Positions 34,103-46,731 of a DNA stretch of 64,000 nucleotides are shown here, piece after piece. Each line of letters opens with the position of its first letter. The first letter of the stretch is position 1. The stretch is taken from positions 1,460,869 through 1,524,868 of the forward strand of contig NW_006763298.1 of NCBI RefSeq assembly GCF_000218685.1, given 5' to 3'. The stretch is from Serpula lacrymans var. lacrymans S7.9. Its lineage: Eukaryota; Basidiomycota; Agaricomycetes; Boletales; Serpulaceae. The position numbers and the translations under genes are program-made. Below the pieces are notes generated by a model that saw nothing but the letters and a program-made list of their open reading frames with translations, was not told the DNA's origin and made no database searches.

Positions 34103-37100
34103 ATGTCTTTCCTTGAGAAAATCGTACATCTGGCGGAACGACTCCCTGAGGGAATCGATCGAGCTCGAGATGAGATTATAGGTAACGATACTGCTCTGAT
34201 ATGCCAAATCAAGGAACTCACCGTTATCTTGTATACAGGAATATTGGAACCCAATCGTAAGCATTATCAGTGACGAAGCAGTCGTTTACTGACTACTTTC
34301 CCCTATATATAGGTCGCCATGATTCCCCAGAGGAAAAGCTGAACGACGAAATTAGGGCAGAAATCAATGCAAGCCATCGTTTTGAAAGTTTTGCTGATCA
34401 GAGGTCGCAAAATTCCATTAAATGGTATTCTCCACTACTTCAAACAATATTTTGATGTCAGTTATCTGATATTCCAATAATTATCAGGCACATCGATGGG
34501 CATGATTACATGTATGCGTTGTCCGAGATGCTTGACAGTGCTCAAGATGCCATCTTCATACTGGTACGGCCACTCTTTCCCAGCGTATCACTCGTCTTTG
34601 ATATTTGTTGAATAGGACTGGTGGCTCTCTCCGGAGCTTTATCTTCGGTAAAGAATCTACATTATTGACATATGACCTTATCTGTTGAGTCTTTATAGTC
34701 GCCCCCCTGCATACCACCCGGAGTGGAGACTTGACAGGCTTCTTAAACGAAAAGCTCAGCAAGGTGTAAAGATATATGTAGTCGTATATAAAGAGGTACG
34801 CTCATTGGCTTTCGATTAGGTTGTTAGATCTGACGATTCTCTTAGGTTACTCAAACGATGTCTATGAGCTCAAAGCATACCAAAGTTCGTGAACTGATAA
34901 CCTTTCTAGCTCTCGATATTTACACGTGACAGTCTGTATTGGAAGGCCTGCACCCCAATATCGCGTGTATGCGTCATCCTGATCACATTGGTAGTAAAGG
35001 TGGGTTTCTGGCATACCCCAGAGGACTATCCTTGACATTTCTATTGCATAGATACCGTGGAGTTTTGGTCTCATCATGAGAAGGTATGGGTGATTGATAC
35101 TAAGAGCTTCCTTTCTTTGCTGAAAGTATTATTTATAGCTTGTCATCGTTGATAACCATCGTGCATGTGTCGGAGGCTTGGACTTATGTTTTGGTCGTTG
35201 GGACACACATACTCACCCCCTCGCTGATGTTCACCCTACTGACTTCTCGTTAACCCTTTTCCCGGGCCAAGACTACAATAATGCTCGTGTCCTGGATTTC
35301 CAAGACGTTGGAAACTATGTTAGCAACGCGGTTTCCATTTTAGAAACTGCAAGAATGCCTTGGCATGATGTACGTTTAGCGTCTTCGATTCCGGCGTTTG
35401 TTTGCCGCCATAGCCTGTGCTGATATAGTCACTAGGTACATATGACGATATGTGGTTCTGTTGTCTTGGACCTCTGTCAGCACTTTGTTGAACGATGGAA
35501 TGAGGTGAAAAGGCGAAAGGTGAGACCCCTTTACTCACCTTTGTTTTGGCTGGAGGTTTACACTGCAACTATCTTAGTACAAGAACGACGAGTAAGCATA
35601 CATAATTTGTCATTGGTTACATTCAACCAAATGTGTCTAGTCTGTATGATTGGTTGGCATTACCTCACAATGTTTATGTGTCTCCCAACGAAGCTGTCGT
35701 CAGTAAGTATTTTTTTCTCCATTTGTTACTTTGTTCAAGCTAATGATTTGTGTCAGGACACCCTCATCGAGAAAAATGGCATCAAATGGGACGTCAATTC
35801 AGGCAGCGCTTCCATTTACCTCCTGGAGACGAAGTCGAAGCCCCGTACCAACCTGCTCCTCATGGCACATGTCGTGTACAAGCCGTTCGCAGTGTTTCTG
35901 ATTGGAGTCATGGTGTGCTCACCGAACACAGTATCCAGAACGCATGTATGTTGTTCTTAAGTTGTCATCGCGATTTGGAAATTGATACCTCCGCAGACTG
36001 CCAAATGATTCGGGAGGCCAATCACTTTATTTACATCGGTGAGTTCGTCAATGTAATCGTCACTGGTAGTGAGCTGATTGGATCCATGCAGAGAATCAGT
36101 TCTTGTGAGTAAGATGAGCTTATAACGAATACTCAGCTCTTAACCTCCTGGAACCACTACCAGTATATCCAACACCAGGGAAGAAGGTCCTGTGAAGAAT
36201 CTCATTGCTAAAGCCCTTGTCGAACGAATTCTCCAGGCAGCCCACGACGGTAAAAAGTTTAAGGTAAAAATCACTGATATTCCTTGCCTTTTGTCCTATA
36301 GCTCATTGAACTATAGGTGATAGTTGTCATTCCAGAGCTCCCTGGTTTCGCTGGAGATGTGAAGAATGAATCGGCGTTGAAAACCATCATGGCTGCGCAG
36401 TATCGAACTATGAACCGTGGCGGTCACAGTATATATGAGGAGATCCGCAAAGATGGCTATGAACCGTATGTCTCCTAGGTGGTACATGTCGATCGATGTT
36501 ATCACACTGACTTTGGTAATTCTTAGGTCGGAATACATTCGTTTCTTCCATCTTCGTTCCTACGATCGGCTTAATGCGCCATTGGGTATGTCTACTTTAT
36601 TCATGACTTTGGTCGGTTTGGTATTGAAATATTTTACTTAGAAACTCTGATCTCGAAGATGGAGCAAAACTCGGGGGTAACATTCCATGAAGCACAAATC
36701 GCTCTTGCTCGCCAATGGATCGGCAACACCTATCAGGGAGAAGATGCCCCTAAAGAAGTCCTTGTTAAAGTCCCTCAAGAAACCGAAGAAGGTCTTGTTG
36801 TTAGCGAGCAGACAGACATTCACAAGGAGAAGGTTCCAATGCCGGCGTCATATGATGCTGCTGTGAACGTCATCGAAAGATTCGAGAGTGGGGCCGATGA
36901 CATACGTGGGGATGAAGAGGTCGCTGACACTGTTGGCCAGCACATGCTGCAGGACGCTACCGAGCTGTGGGACGAACGTTGGCTTGGCACGGAAGAGGAA
37001 GAACGTAACTCGTGCGTGTTTGCATGGATGACGATTGCCCTTCACTGATCCTGATCTCCAATAGTTACATATCAGAGCTTCTCTATATCCATTCCAAGGT

Positions 37101-37998
37101 CATGATTGTTGATGATAGAAGGGTTATCGTAAGTATTAACCTACAGCACCCCATGCAGAGTCTGACGCAGTATCATTCAGATGGGATCCGCTAATCTCAA
37201 CGATCGCAGTCAAAGGGTAATCATGTTCATCGTATCAGATAACTCAAAGTACTCAAATAATCTTTCCCCAAGGGTGACGGAGACTCCGAGATTGCCCTTG
37301 TAGTGGAAGACGATGACATGATTCATTCGTCCATGGACGGACGACCTTATATGGCTGCTCGGTTTGCCGCAACCTTCCGTCGCAAACTCTTTAGGGGTGC
37401 GTCAGTTGCAATTTTGAGTTTCAACGTCCAGCTTCACATCATACCATCACAGAGCACCTGGGTCTTATTGAGCCTCAAATGTGTCAGTCTCGCAATGAGC
37501 AAGTGACGTCCTTCATGAGGGCCGCTCCCGAACCCAACGAAGATGAGACGAACTCCCCAGAGGACGATGCCGTCGCTGATCCCCTCTCAGACGAGACTCT
37601 CGACCTCTGGTACTCCACTGCAAGGAAGAACCGTGAGGCGTTCACGGAGATTTTCCGTCCTGTCCCGACAAACCTTGTTCGAGACTGGTCGGCGTATGAG
37701 GTTTGTTTAATACCCTATCCTTACTCTTTACCTATTGACACGAATCGATCAGCGCTATATTCCCAAGGTCAAGGCTGGCCACGTAGTTCCTGACATTCCT
37801 TTGAAACGCGTTAAAGATCGTCTCTCCACTATCAAAGGATCTCTTGTTGACTGTCCCATGGTAAGAAATTTTTGAATCTCGACATCAATCCACAATGCTT
37901 ACCTGCTCTGTTTCAAGGACTTCCTTATTGACGATAAAGATTTTGTTGAAGGTATCGATTGGATTGGGCTCAACCCAACACTTCCTATCTATTTATAA
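34103..37998 (+). CDS. Phospholipase D with two HKD motifs, lacking PX/PH domains
   Basis: The protein (roughly 850 residues, many exons) starts [20 protein letters not shown]. It then shows [20 protein letters not shown] and [14 protein letters not shown]. The first catalytic motif is [20 protein letters not shown] (His codon near 35071). [29 protein letters not shown] and [15 protein letters not shown] follow. The second catalytic motif is [20 protein letters not shown] (His near 37090), and then [12 protein letters not shown]. These match eukaryotic PLD1/Spo14 enzymes, which turn phosphatidylcholine into phosphatidic acid and choline at membranes. The usual N-terminal PX and PH lipid-binding domains of long PLD1 forms are absent; the chain enters the catalytic core directly. 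The C-terminus ends [17 protein letters not shown]. An intron splits the first HKD motif right after the Lys codon. Confidence 0.93.
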
Positions 37999-38332
37999 GA
38001 ACTCAAACTAGTAAGAACGGATATACAAGATCTATGTGTACGAAATGACTACTGTAAAAGTAGACGTGTATTGCATTTATGAAGCGGATGGATATGTACT
38101 GATACATGTGTCAATGTCAAGAAAATGTGCTACAGAGAGAATAAGCCAATACTCCATGAGCATGTTGAGCCCAAAAAATTTGAATTCAAAATGTAACTTA
38201 AATATGTACTTCTCATATATCCCGATGGAGTCAAAAGAATGTGTATTTGAATTTCAACTAATACCCTAAAAGAAAGTATTGTACTGAACGACAGAGCTTG
38301 TCCTGCCCACATTCTCCCTTATGGTAGAAGAA
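37999..38332. other. Convergent 3' intergenic region
   Basis: Lies between the stop codons of the phospholipase D gene (plus) and the secreted protein gene (minus). AT-rich with no coding sign. Confidence 0.6.
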
Positions 38333-39164
38333 CTAGAGCACGAAGAGACCACCGATGATAGCGGTCACCATGGCACCTGCCAAAGTGAAACCAACCTTCA
38401 AGCTCATCGCGCCACCAGCCTGAGGGCTAGCACTTCCTGTGGGAGTAGTTGCGCCTGCAGCGGTGGTTGGGGCGGAGCTACCAGAAACAGAAGCAGGGTT
38501 ACTGGTAGTAGGACCTGCAGCAGAAACGCTTTCCGAGGTAGTGCTTCCGGCAGAGGGGGTTGCAGAGCCAGATGCTGAGAGCTAAAATAAAAATGACGAC
38601 CATGAGACTCTTGCAAGGAAAGTAGAGGATAGGTTCGAAGACGAACAGTCAAAGAAGAAAAACCGGTTGTTCCTGCACATGCTTCGTTGAACGCTATAGT
38701 AGAACAAGGTTTAGTAAGATGGTCACGACTAGCTATGGCTGACTTCGTACAATCGAGAGCGCTTTGTGCATCGGGCTGCACCGAAGGGACGCTTGAGACG
38801 AGGCAGTCCATACAGGACTCGAGGTTACTACCAACAGAAGTAGTACACAGACAAGTAGTATCAGCACAGCCCTAACATGAACAACCAACATAGATCCTCA
38901 GTATAACCATATACAATGAACAGATATGAATACGTACCGTCATGGTATTGATCACCTGGCATGGTGATTGGCATGCCTGGGGCAAAGCACTGGGATCGAA
39001 ACCAGTTGTCTGACGGGCGACGGCGTGTGCAGGTAAATTGTTCGTAATCTTGGACGCTGAGAACGATCAGTCAGTCGCGGATGAAAAATGAAATCCAACG
39101 ACGATTACTGACTCTGAACAGAAACAGCAGTAACAGCAGCGATGATGGGTAAGACTCCGACCAT
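38333..39164 (-). CDS. Small secreted GPI-anchored cysteine-rich (CFEM-like) protein
   Basis: The spliced product has a signal peptide (MVGVLPIIAAVTAVSVQT) and a domain of eight cysteines: QACQSPCQVI, GCADTTCLCTTSVG, SCMDCLVS and NEACAGTTG. A long Ser/Thr/Ala/Pro tract follows (SGSATPSAGSTTSESVSAAG and onwards). A C-terminal hydrophobic stretch (FTLAGAMVTAIIGGLFVL) follows and fits GPI attachment. This layout is typical of small fungal cell-wall proteins; the cysteine spacing resembles but does not exactly match CFEM, a domain often linked to haem uptake or host interaction. Introns lie at about 39113-39061, 38938-38874, 38750-38694 and 38672-38583. A TATAAAGG box is on the minus strand near 39296-39303. 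Confidence 0.75.
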
Positions 39165-39857
39165 TTTTGGTGTTTACTGGATAAAGAGTGGAAGGACTTG
39201 AGTGTAGAAACTTAACCTGAACGACCCTTTTGTGTCTTTTTGTCGAGAAGGCGGAAGGGAGGTGTGTAGTAGGTGCACTGATGGCATGGTCCTACCTTTA
39301 TACGAGCAAATGACGGGAAAAATAAAAAAAACCAGGGCTCGAGGCTAGGCTCGGTCGGTGCCAAGTCCAAAATCTCGTGAAGAAACCAAATTAGCGCCCA
39401 ACGTTGACCTTGAAAATGATGGACATTTTACAGCAATTTCCTGAAAATGCCTTCAAGACCCTGTGATAGGCTAACTGTATTTAGGATAGGGACTGCAGTA
39501 GCGTACATTGATTATGGGCCTGGTTGAGATGTCACCATGGCATTGTCCTGGTCAGAACCGGCGAGGATCCATGTCTATTCGTCACGGTTCCCTGGTCAAA
39601 TGAGGGGAACTGAAATTACGACGAAGGAAGCTTTAAAGCGATACATGTGAATTGACGGCGAGCATAGCCCGTGCAATCGATGGTTAATGTGACAACCGAT
39701 GAGTTTGACATGACCACAGGGAACATTATCTTTGGGCGTCTATCGAGTCGCGTCTATTATGTACAGGGCGCTTGAAATCTCGGCAATTTCCGCCCGCCTC
39801 TAATCATACCGAGGGTCAGATCTCAGAACGGGACACCGCACTTCATACGTCTCCAGA
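39165..39857. promoter_or_regulatory. Divergent promoter region of the CFEM-like and cyclophilin genes
   Basis: The two genes read away from each other across 693 bp. A TATAAAGG box on the minus strand (about 39296-39303) serves the secreted protein gene. A run of A near 39322-39331 is present. No obvious box was seen for cyclophilin. Confidence 0.5.
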
Positions 39858-40934
39858 ATGTCTTCCTCCGTCAGACCCATCGTTTTCATGGATGTTAACA
39901 TAGGAGAGACTCCTGCGGGTCGTATAAAGATGGAGCTTTTCAGTGATATCGTACCCAAGTACGTAGATCATTGTGCCCCCTTTGAAATCTTGATCAATCT
40001 ATTGTCTTGTATTCAGAACAGCCGAGAATTTTAGACAGCTTTGCACCGGTGAATGCAGGTGCGTGATCTTGGCGCTGATGGGCCACCCTCTCTTCTCATT
40101 CTGATCTGTGTTCTAATGACGTACTTACACTCAAGTTAGACGTGACGCCAGGCCTCAAGGATACAAGAATGCAACCTTCCACAGGTATTGCATAACTGCA
40201 TCCTCATTGATATCATGGTCACACTGTTAATTTCTATGGATGGACAGAGTGTACGCTGTTCTTGCTAATGTTGTTCACGAACTATTCACAAAATTCCTCG
40301 GTTTCAATTAGCGTGCCAAACTTCATGTGCCAAGGTCTGTGAATTATGTATTCAGGCTGTGTCATTACCCTCTTACCCAAACCTTCTTCACAGGTGGAGA
40401 TTTCATGAAGGGTGACGGAACAGGATCCTTCTCGATATACGGCAATAATTTCCCTGTACGTTAAATCAAACCTTCAATTGTGACGGCCATCTAACCCTCA
40501 ATTTACCGCGCCAGGATGAGAACTTCCAAGAAAAACACACCAGTCCTGGCTTGCTGTCCATGGTAGTTCTTTTGTTATCGACTCCTGTCGCAAAATCCTC
40601 AATTCTTGTATACAGGCCAACTCAGGACCAAATACTAATGGCTGTCAGGTATTCACATAACTTAAAGGTGTCTTCATGTCGACTAACTAAATAACATTGT
40701 TTGCCAGTTTTTCATCACGACAGCAAAGTGCGATTTCCTCGATGGAAAACATGTCGTGTTTGGTAAGGTCATAGATGGAATGCTGACCTTGAGAAAGATT
40801 GAAAACGTGCCCACTGGTCCGAATAACAGACCAAAACTTGTCGTAAAAATTACTGGTGGGTCCTTTTCAAAATGTCATCTGGAAGTCAACTCTGCTTAGT
40901 CCCTTTTGTGTTGGCAGAATGTGGGGAAATGTGA
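39858..40934 (+). CDS. PPIH: Cyclophilin H, spliceosomal peptidyl-prolyl isomerase
   Basis: The protein (about 174 residues) reads [99 protein letters not shown] and [13 protein letters not shown], ending ITECGEM. The active-site residues of cyclophilins are present: Arg in FHRV, Phe-Met-x-Gln in NFMCQGG, and Gln-Phe-Phe in CQFFI. The short insertion-free core and the ECGEM end match cyclophilin H, which rides on the U4/U6-U5 snRNP with Prp4. One exon appears to be only 3 nt (AGT, 40248-40250) between introns 40185-40247 and 40251-40311; it is needed to keep FHRVVPN in frame. The likely role is aiding spliceosome assembly in the nucleus. Confidence 0.93.
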
Positions 40935-41250
40935 ACAGCAGATAGTGCATTGTATTGATTCTGTTAGATTGAAATCTAGTTTAGGTGGCGAGAGATGTGA
41001 GAAATTAAGACAGCTTGCTGCACTGGCAGTGTAAAACTTGGCATGGTAGCCTTGATGAATTTCCAGAAATGGTTACATACAGGACACAGGACATACGTGC
41101 TAACAAAAAAACAAATCTTACACGAGCAGTGATCATACACGAATACAGCAAATACACACATAATCATACATCCCAGAAGCATAAATATACACGACTCGTG
41201 AAGATAACGAGAGAATTGTTCTCGCTCAATGAGTATTGGAGGAAGATCAA
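40935..41250. other. Convergent 3' intergenic region
   Basis: Lies between the cyclophilin stop (plus) and the GMC oxidoreductase stop (minus). No gene was seen; it should hold both terminators. Confidence 0.6.
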
Positions 41251-44200
41251 CTAGCGGGGGATCTGTGTGGCAGGAATACCCTTGGGAACGGGTGCGTGAG
41301 GGACGGGCGCATGCGGCGTCCTGACTTTGATGCCTGTGAAGTATTATTTTGGGTTATCAAGACCAAGACCAAGAAATGCGAAAAAAGTTCATACCGAGGT
41401 CCTCGCACAGTAGATCAGCTCCCTTCTCACCAACCAGGAGAGCAGAAGAATAGGTGTTCGTACCCAAATTGTCCTAAGGCGGCAGCAGTTCAGTTTACGA
41501 ACAAGTACAAGGAAGTTCCGCACTCACAGGACAGATACTCAGGTCGACACACTTCAAGTTTTGGGTGCCTATGAGAATGCACCATTAGGAATTCAAGGGT
41601 CATGCTGTGGAATTCGACTCCTTACCGAACACGTTGAGACGCGCGTCAACAACACCACCCTCTTCTCTCGGTTTCATAGCTGAAAATATGTCAGCGAAGG
41701 CAATTCATGCTGAAAATAGATCAATCCTACCGCATGTACCTGCAGCGATGAATTTTGTCAGTAATATCACTTGAAACAGTCAACAAGAAGCTTACCCAAG
41801 CTGTGCCAGGTGGTCTCGACGTGGTCTGCATTACAACAACCATCAGACCTGCATAATGCTCTGAATCATTGTACGTACCTGAGATCCAGTCATCGATGGC
41901 CTTGTCGTCTTCCGCGGTGTACTTGATGTCTTCGTGTACTTTGCTAGCATCGTAAGGTTCGCCGGGTTTGTGCCATGTACCTTCAAATAAATTTCAATGC
42001 AAGTTACGATAGCCGTGGATAGGGCATTGCATACCCATGTGAATACCAACGGTGAACCCGTCTGGCATGAGTTGCTTGGACGTCTTGATATCGATGTCCT
42101 TGCATGCCGCAGGTGATGCAGGGTGGAAGTGAGGATGATGAGAGGTGAGCTCTCCACGGAACGCTATATACGAATGGCATGTGAGGGGACGAGTACATGC
42201 ACGCATCTATATCCACTTACCATCCATTCTCCTCGCGACTTCACGGGTCTTCTTGTAACTCCAGCGAATCGGAGCAAAGTCAGCCTTGTCATTCATGAAG
42301 CCACTGTCGAAGAAGGGTTCGGCGTAAGGGTTGGTCGACGAAATGTGAATCTATATATCGATGAGACATGGCGAGGCATAGACTACAGATCGAGACGCAC
42401 CTTTCCGCGACTCGCAGGATATTCCTTTTTCATGTTATTGTCAGATTAGTTTTTTGAGGGTATTCGAACATTACTCACGAGATACTGGAATCTATGAAAT
42501 GCCAGTCAGCTAACAGTGTCATGATAAGACTAGCAAAAACTAACATAGTCATATATTTGCCGGGAGGAAGCAGTGTGTGGTCGGCATAGGCTAGTAATAT
42601 GGTTAGTGTTCAACATGAGGATCTGAAGACATCTAACGGACCTGCTGAGACAATTGAGCCGAACATAACGGGCTTGTCAGGCTTGTCTTTGAAGTATTTA
42701 TCCCAAAGAGCACCGAATTCAGGACCCATCTCCTTGAGTTCTTCCTCAGTAGGTCGGATCTACGCGCGTATTAACTCATCTGATCTGCGAGGTTGAATAA
42801 AACTAGCTCACTTTGAATCCAGCATCGATTGCATTGGATGACAGGCGCGCCTTCTCAGGGCTGACTTCCCATTCTTGGAAGAGCTAGAGATGTGAGGGCG
42901 ATTAGTGAATACAGCATTTTGCCAGTAGGTATGTCGTACCTCTTGTTGAGCTTGCTTATTCCCACGGAGGAAGTCGTCCAACGTGCTGCTTTCGTTGGAT
43001 ACACGGAAAACTGGGTGTGAATGTCGTCAATAGTGATTTCAGTAGACAGCTACCACTAGGAACTTACGAGACAGTGTCGTGTAATGATCCTGGTACTGCT
43101 CACTTTTATGGACATCAATTTTGTTCATTATCCATATAAAAAAATATACTAACCCAACGCCAGGCAGGTCGCTAACGACCTTGACGTCCAATTGTCTCAA
43201 CATGTCGGCAGATCCAACACCAGAACGTTCAAGGATCTAATCATGCGGGTTGCTTCAGCTGTGTAACAAAAACCGATCAACTGGGCTAACCTGAGGAGTA
43301 CCGAGAGTTCCGCTGCTCAATACGACATACTTTCGTGCCCGAACCTATAATAACTTTAAAATGCAAACTCTGGTGATATAAGGGGTATAGCTTACAATAG
43401 TTTCTCGGACTTCAGCACCATGAGCACGGTTTCTGGACGGAACATAAGCTACACCAACTGCCTTGTTGCCCTCGAAGATGACACGTGAAACGCGTGCGTT
43501 GGTGCGCAAGTAAAGGTTGCTCTGAACATCCATGACACTGTGTACATAGGCTTGATAACGAGATGACATTAGGCCAAATTAACTGCATGAGAGAAAACAC
43601 ATACCAGTAGCAGCATCACTGCGGCGCCCAGTATGACGGTTGATGTACTTGGCCCATATCTCAGAGGCATGTGAAGTATTGAGATCTAATCAAGTCAGTC
43701 ACGTATCCCGTCGTTGCTGTAATGAGATATTACCTTGAATATCATCTGCACAAGGAGAGCTTTAATGCACAGCTAATCATATCACTTTCAAAACATACCG
43801 CTGAACGGGACTCCAACAGCATCTGAAGCCCTCAGGAAATCTTGAGCAAGTTGCGTGACTTGTCCACCATTGCTAATTGCAATCGGTCCATCATATCCGT
43901 GAGTATCATTATTAACCGGCTTTTGGTAATTCTCCAACTGGAAGATAGTTTAGACGATTCCCACAACTACCCGAAATGCTTCAACTTACACGCTTCATGA
44001 GAGGCACAAGATCTACACAAAATCTGATCAGATGATATTTATCGAAAGGCTTGATAGCATAGCGTACCTTGGGCTGTCCAACCTTCGCTTTTGAAGTCGT
44101 CTATAGTTTGAAGAAGATATTAGAAGGGTTTAGGGAGCTCACGAAAAGCAACAAACCCCAGTCAGATGCGGATGCCCTGGTGTACATCTAAAGACGGATT

Positions 44201-44985
44201 GGATACCTAAGCGCCTTTGAGATAATTATTCAACGTACCTGGAAGTTAATGCTAAGAAGCAATGTCACTGTATTAGCGCACAATTGCTCAACCACAAGAA
44301 CGTCCCCTCACCTGCTGCCTCCACCTGTGTATGACAATAAAGATTATAAGCTTTATAAACTTGAAACCCCTATGTTAATTTTCTTACCAAGGATGTTGGC
44401 GCACCTGTAAAAGGATTTTAGCTAGAGGATGATATTGAGAAAATGATATTCACGTACGGCACAATACTTTGCCTTCCTCTCAGATACGGAGACGGTTGAG
44501 AGTCGGTGTAGAATGTGGCCTTGTCATTGCTGCAAAGAACGACTGTTCAATTTCTTGGAGAAATTTGTACAGACTAAGACAATACTGACATGCCATCTCG
44601 TTGCATATTCTTCACATAAATACCAGGTCTGTATAGAGCATGAATATATTGTATCCCACAACAGTAAGACGACGAACCTGTAAACCCAAGGGTCATCTCG
44701 GTTGTTAGCACCGGCTAGCAGCAATGTCAGCAATTTGAAAACGATGTTTCTCATGTATGCTACCTTCAATGAGCATAACCTTCAAGGTAGGGTCTGCATA
44801 GGCCAGCCTTCCTGCGACAACAGATCCTACATATCAAGCGTTAGGATTCAAAACTATTTCGCTAGCTGCAATATACATACCTGCCGGACCACCGCTACAG
44901 GTATAGTGATGAGACAAACAGCTACTTCAAGACGAATAGGGGCTTACCCAGCTACGATAACATCAACTTCCTGAGGGTGCACCAT
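41251..44985 (-). CDS. GMC oxidoreductase of the alcohol (methanol) oxidase type
   Basis: The spliced protein starts MVHPQEVDVIVAGGGPAGCV, with the FAD-binding glycine motif. It follows alcohol oxidases: AYADPTLKVMLIEGGANNRD, PWVYRPGIYVKNMQRDG, IVPCANILGGGSSINFQMYT, NRHTGRRSDAATA, SSGTLGTPQILERSG, KPDKPVMFGS and PPGKYMTMFQYLEYPASRGK. The catalytic pair fits His in TTWHSLGTCAM and Asn in ENLGTNTYSSALLVGEK. The reaction expected is oxidation of short primary alcohols to aldehyde with release of hydrogen peroxide. In wood- and litter-decay fungi such enzymes use methanol freed from lignin or pectin. The C-terminus (PHAPVPHAPVPKGIPATQIPR) repeats PHAPV and lacks a clear peroxisomal PTS1 tripeptide. 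More than 20 short exons; internal limits were not all fixed. Confidence 0.92.
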
Positions 44986-46731
44986 GGTTATTTGATTGTT
45001 CAGAAAGAGCTTGAGGGGAGAATTAGTTCATTATGGAAGACCTTATATACGAATTTAGATGCCGCTTGAACGCTTCCAGAAGGAATGGAACTAACCCCAT
45101 GAATATCAATGTGGTACCCGAGTCGGGACTGCGTTGTCAGATGATCATCGTGGAGAACCTCATCCACAACTAATGATAAGGAGCTTGTTGAGAAAGGAAC
45201 CCGTGGTCTGGTATAATTGGGGCTGTGAAACAAACGGGATCAAAGATTTCCTTCGAAAGTCAACAAGTGCCGGCCAGTGAGAGTCGAAGCACGTATCGGG
45301 CGTTGAGATTGCTAGTTCTGTGTCAGCTCTTCAGTCGACCGTGTCCAGACTGAGGTGGGTGCGACATCTACTCATGGTTGAACCTTTAGATGTTAATACC
45401 CCCAGTGCATAAGGCGGGCGGCCAGAGAGGGTCTAAAGCCCCGGGAATTGTGTATATTAGCCTAGACGCTCAGCAAGTCAATATAACTCACGTCATAGAA
45501 GTCAAAGCTAATTATTCCCCGCATGTGGGGTAGCACAATATCCGACACCGCGGAACAACTCTTTATGTCCCAGGGTCCTGCGCCCACCGTGAACTAGAAT
45601 GAAAAGCGTATCACAAGGTGTATGAAATAGGATAAGTAGGCTAAGAGACTTACTCATCCTTGTATCTGTGAGACTCAGGTTCACGGAAAATATTACATGC
45701 AAGCTGGAAAAGAAGTGCGGTTTATACATGCAATCATTCACTTGATAGCTTGTTTGTTTTTACGAATAATTATCCATGTAAGACATCATTCGCGCGTGAA
45801 GACGGCTTGCACGGTATTTGCAGGCTACTAGCATCCACGGGTGGCATACTTACAGAAACAAAGAGGCACGGCAAGGCACCATTCCATTACCGTCATCCAG
45901 TAATGCTGATTCATGTGGAGGCAGGTCAGAACTCGAGAGTGATAGCCAATCAGAGTTTAGATACCTGATAACAACCATTTTCGCCGATCAGAATATATAC
46001 TCGCAGCCGGGGGCTTCTCAACTGAAGGATTATCCAATGATACAAGAACAGAGGTTCTGCAGCGAATCAAACGAAAGTTCTACTCAATTGAACCGTGCGT
46101 ATTTTGTGGGGGCCGCAGACGGACTCGATTGGGGCCAAGATAGGGGACATTCCAGACTTAGCTAGCCCTCCTTGATCATATGAGAATTGCCGCTTGGCAT
46201 GGTAAAAGCAAGAAGAACCAGGGCCTGCTTTAGGCCAGTGGATGATATTTCTACGCCGGACCTTGGAGAATGACACTTGGACGAATAAGAAGCTAGGAGC
46301 ATGGGATCACAGGTTCAACATTCAAGATTGAATCTATAAAAAGTCACCGCTCTATAAAGACCGTGGCAGCCACCGCAGTCCTGAAATGCAATGTAAACGG
46401 TCGCAAGAAGCAGCTAATTCTCATGGCGCAGCACATAATAACGAATCAGATATTACGAACGACTTGACTGCCGACAATAAGATTGATTGGAGAAAGAGGT
46501 AAATGGTGGTTGAGGTCAAAGCTGCAAGCGCGCCGCGAATTGTTTGCTTCAGATATACGCCACGTGCACATGACAAGACTGCGAAACATGACGCTGAAAT
46601 CTCCAAGGCGCCTGTCTAGAACCCGGGGTGGAGGCAATCACTTCGACCAAACCACAATCGTCGTCCTATGTTGTGGATTGCATTCACATTGACCTGGTGC
46701 AGCAAGGATTGTAATACTATCATCACACTCA
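44986..46731. other. Long divergent intergenic region
   Basis: About 1.75 kb between the oxidase and Fab1-like genes, which read away from each other. A CTATAAAAAG box lies near 46333 and a CTATAAAG near 46353. Open stretches here show no coherent protein. It may contain large promoters, or a small gene I could not see. Confidence 0.45.
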
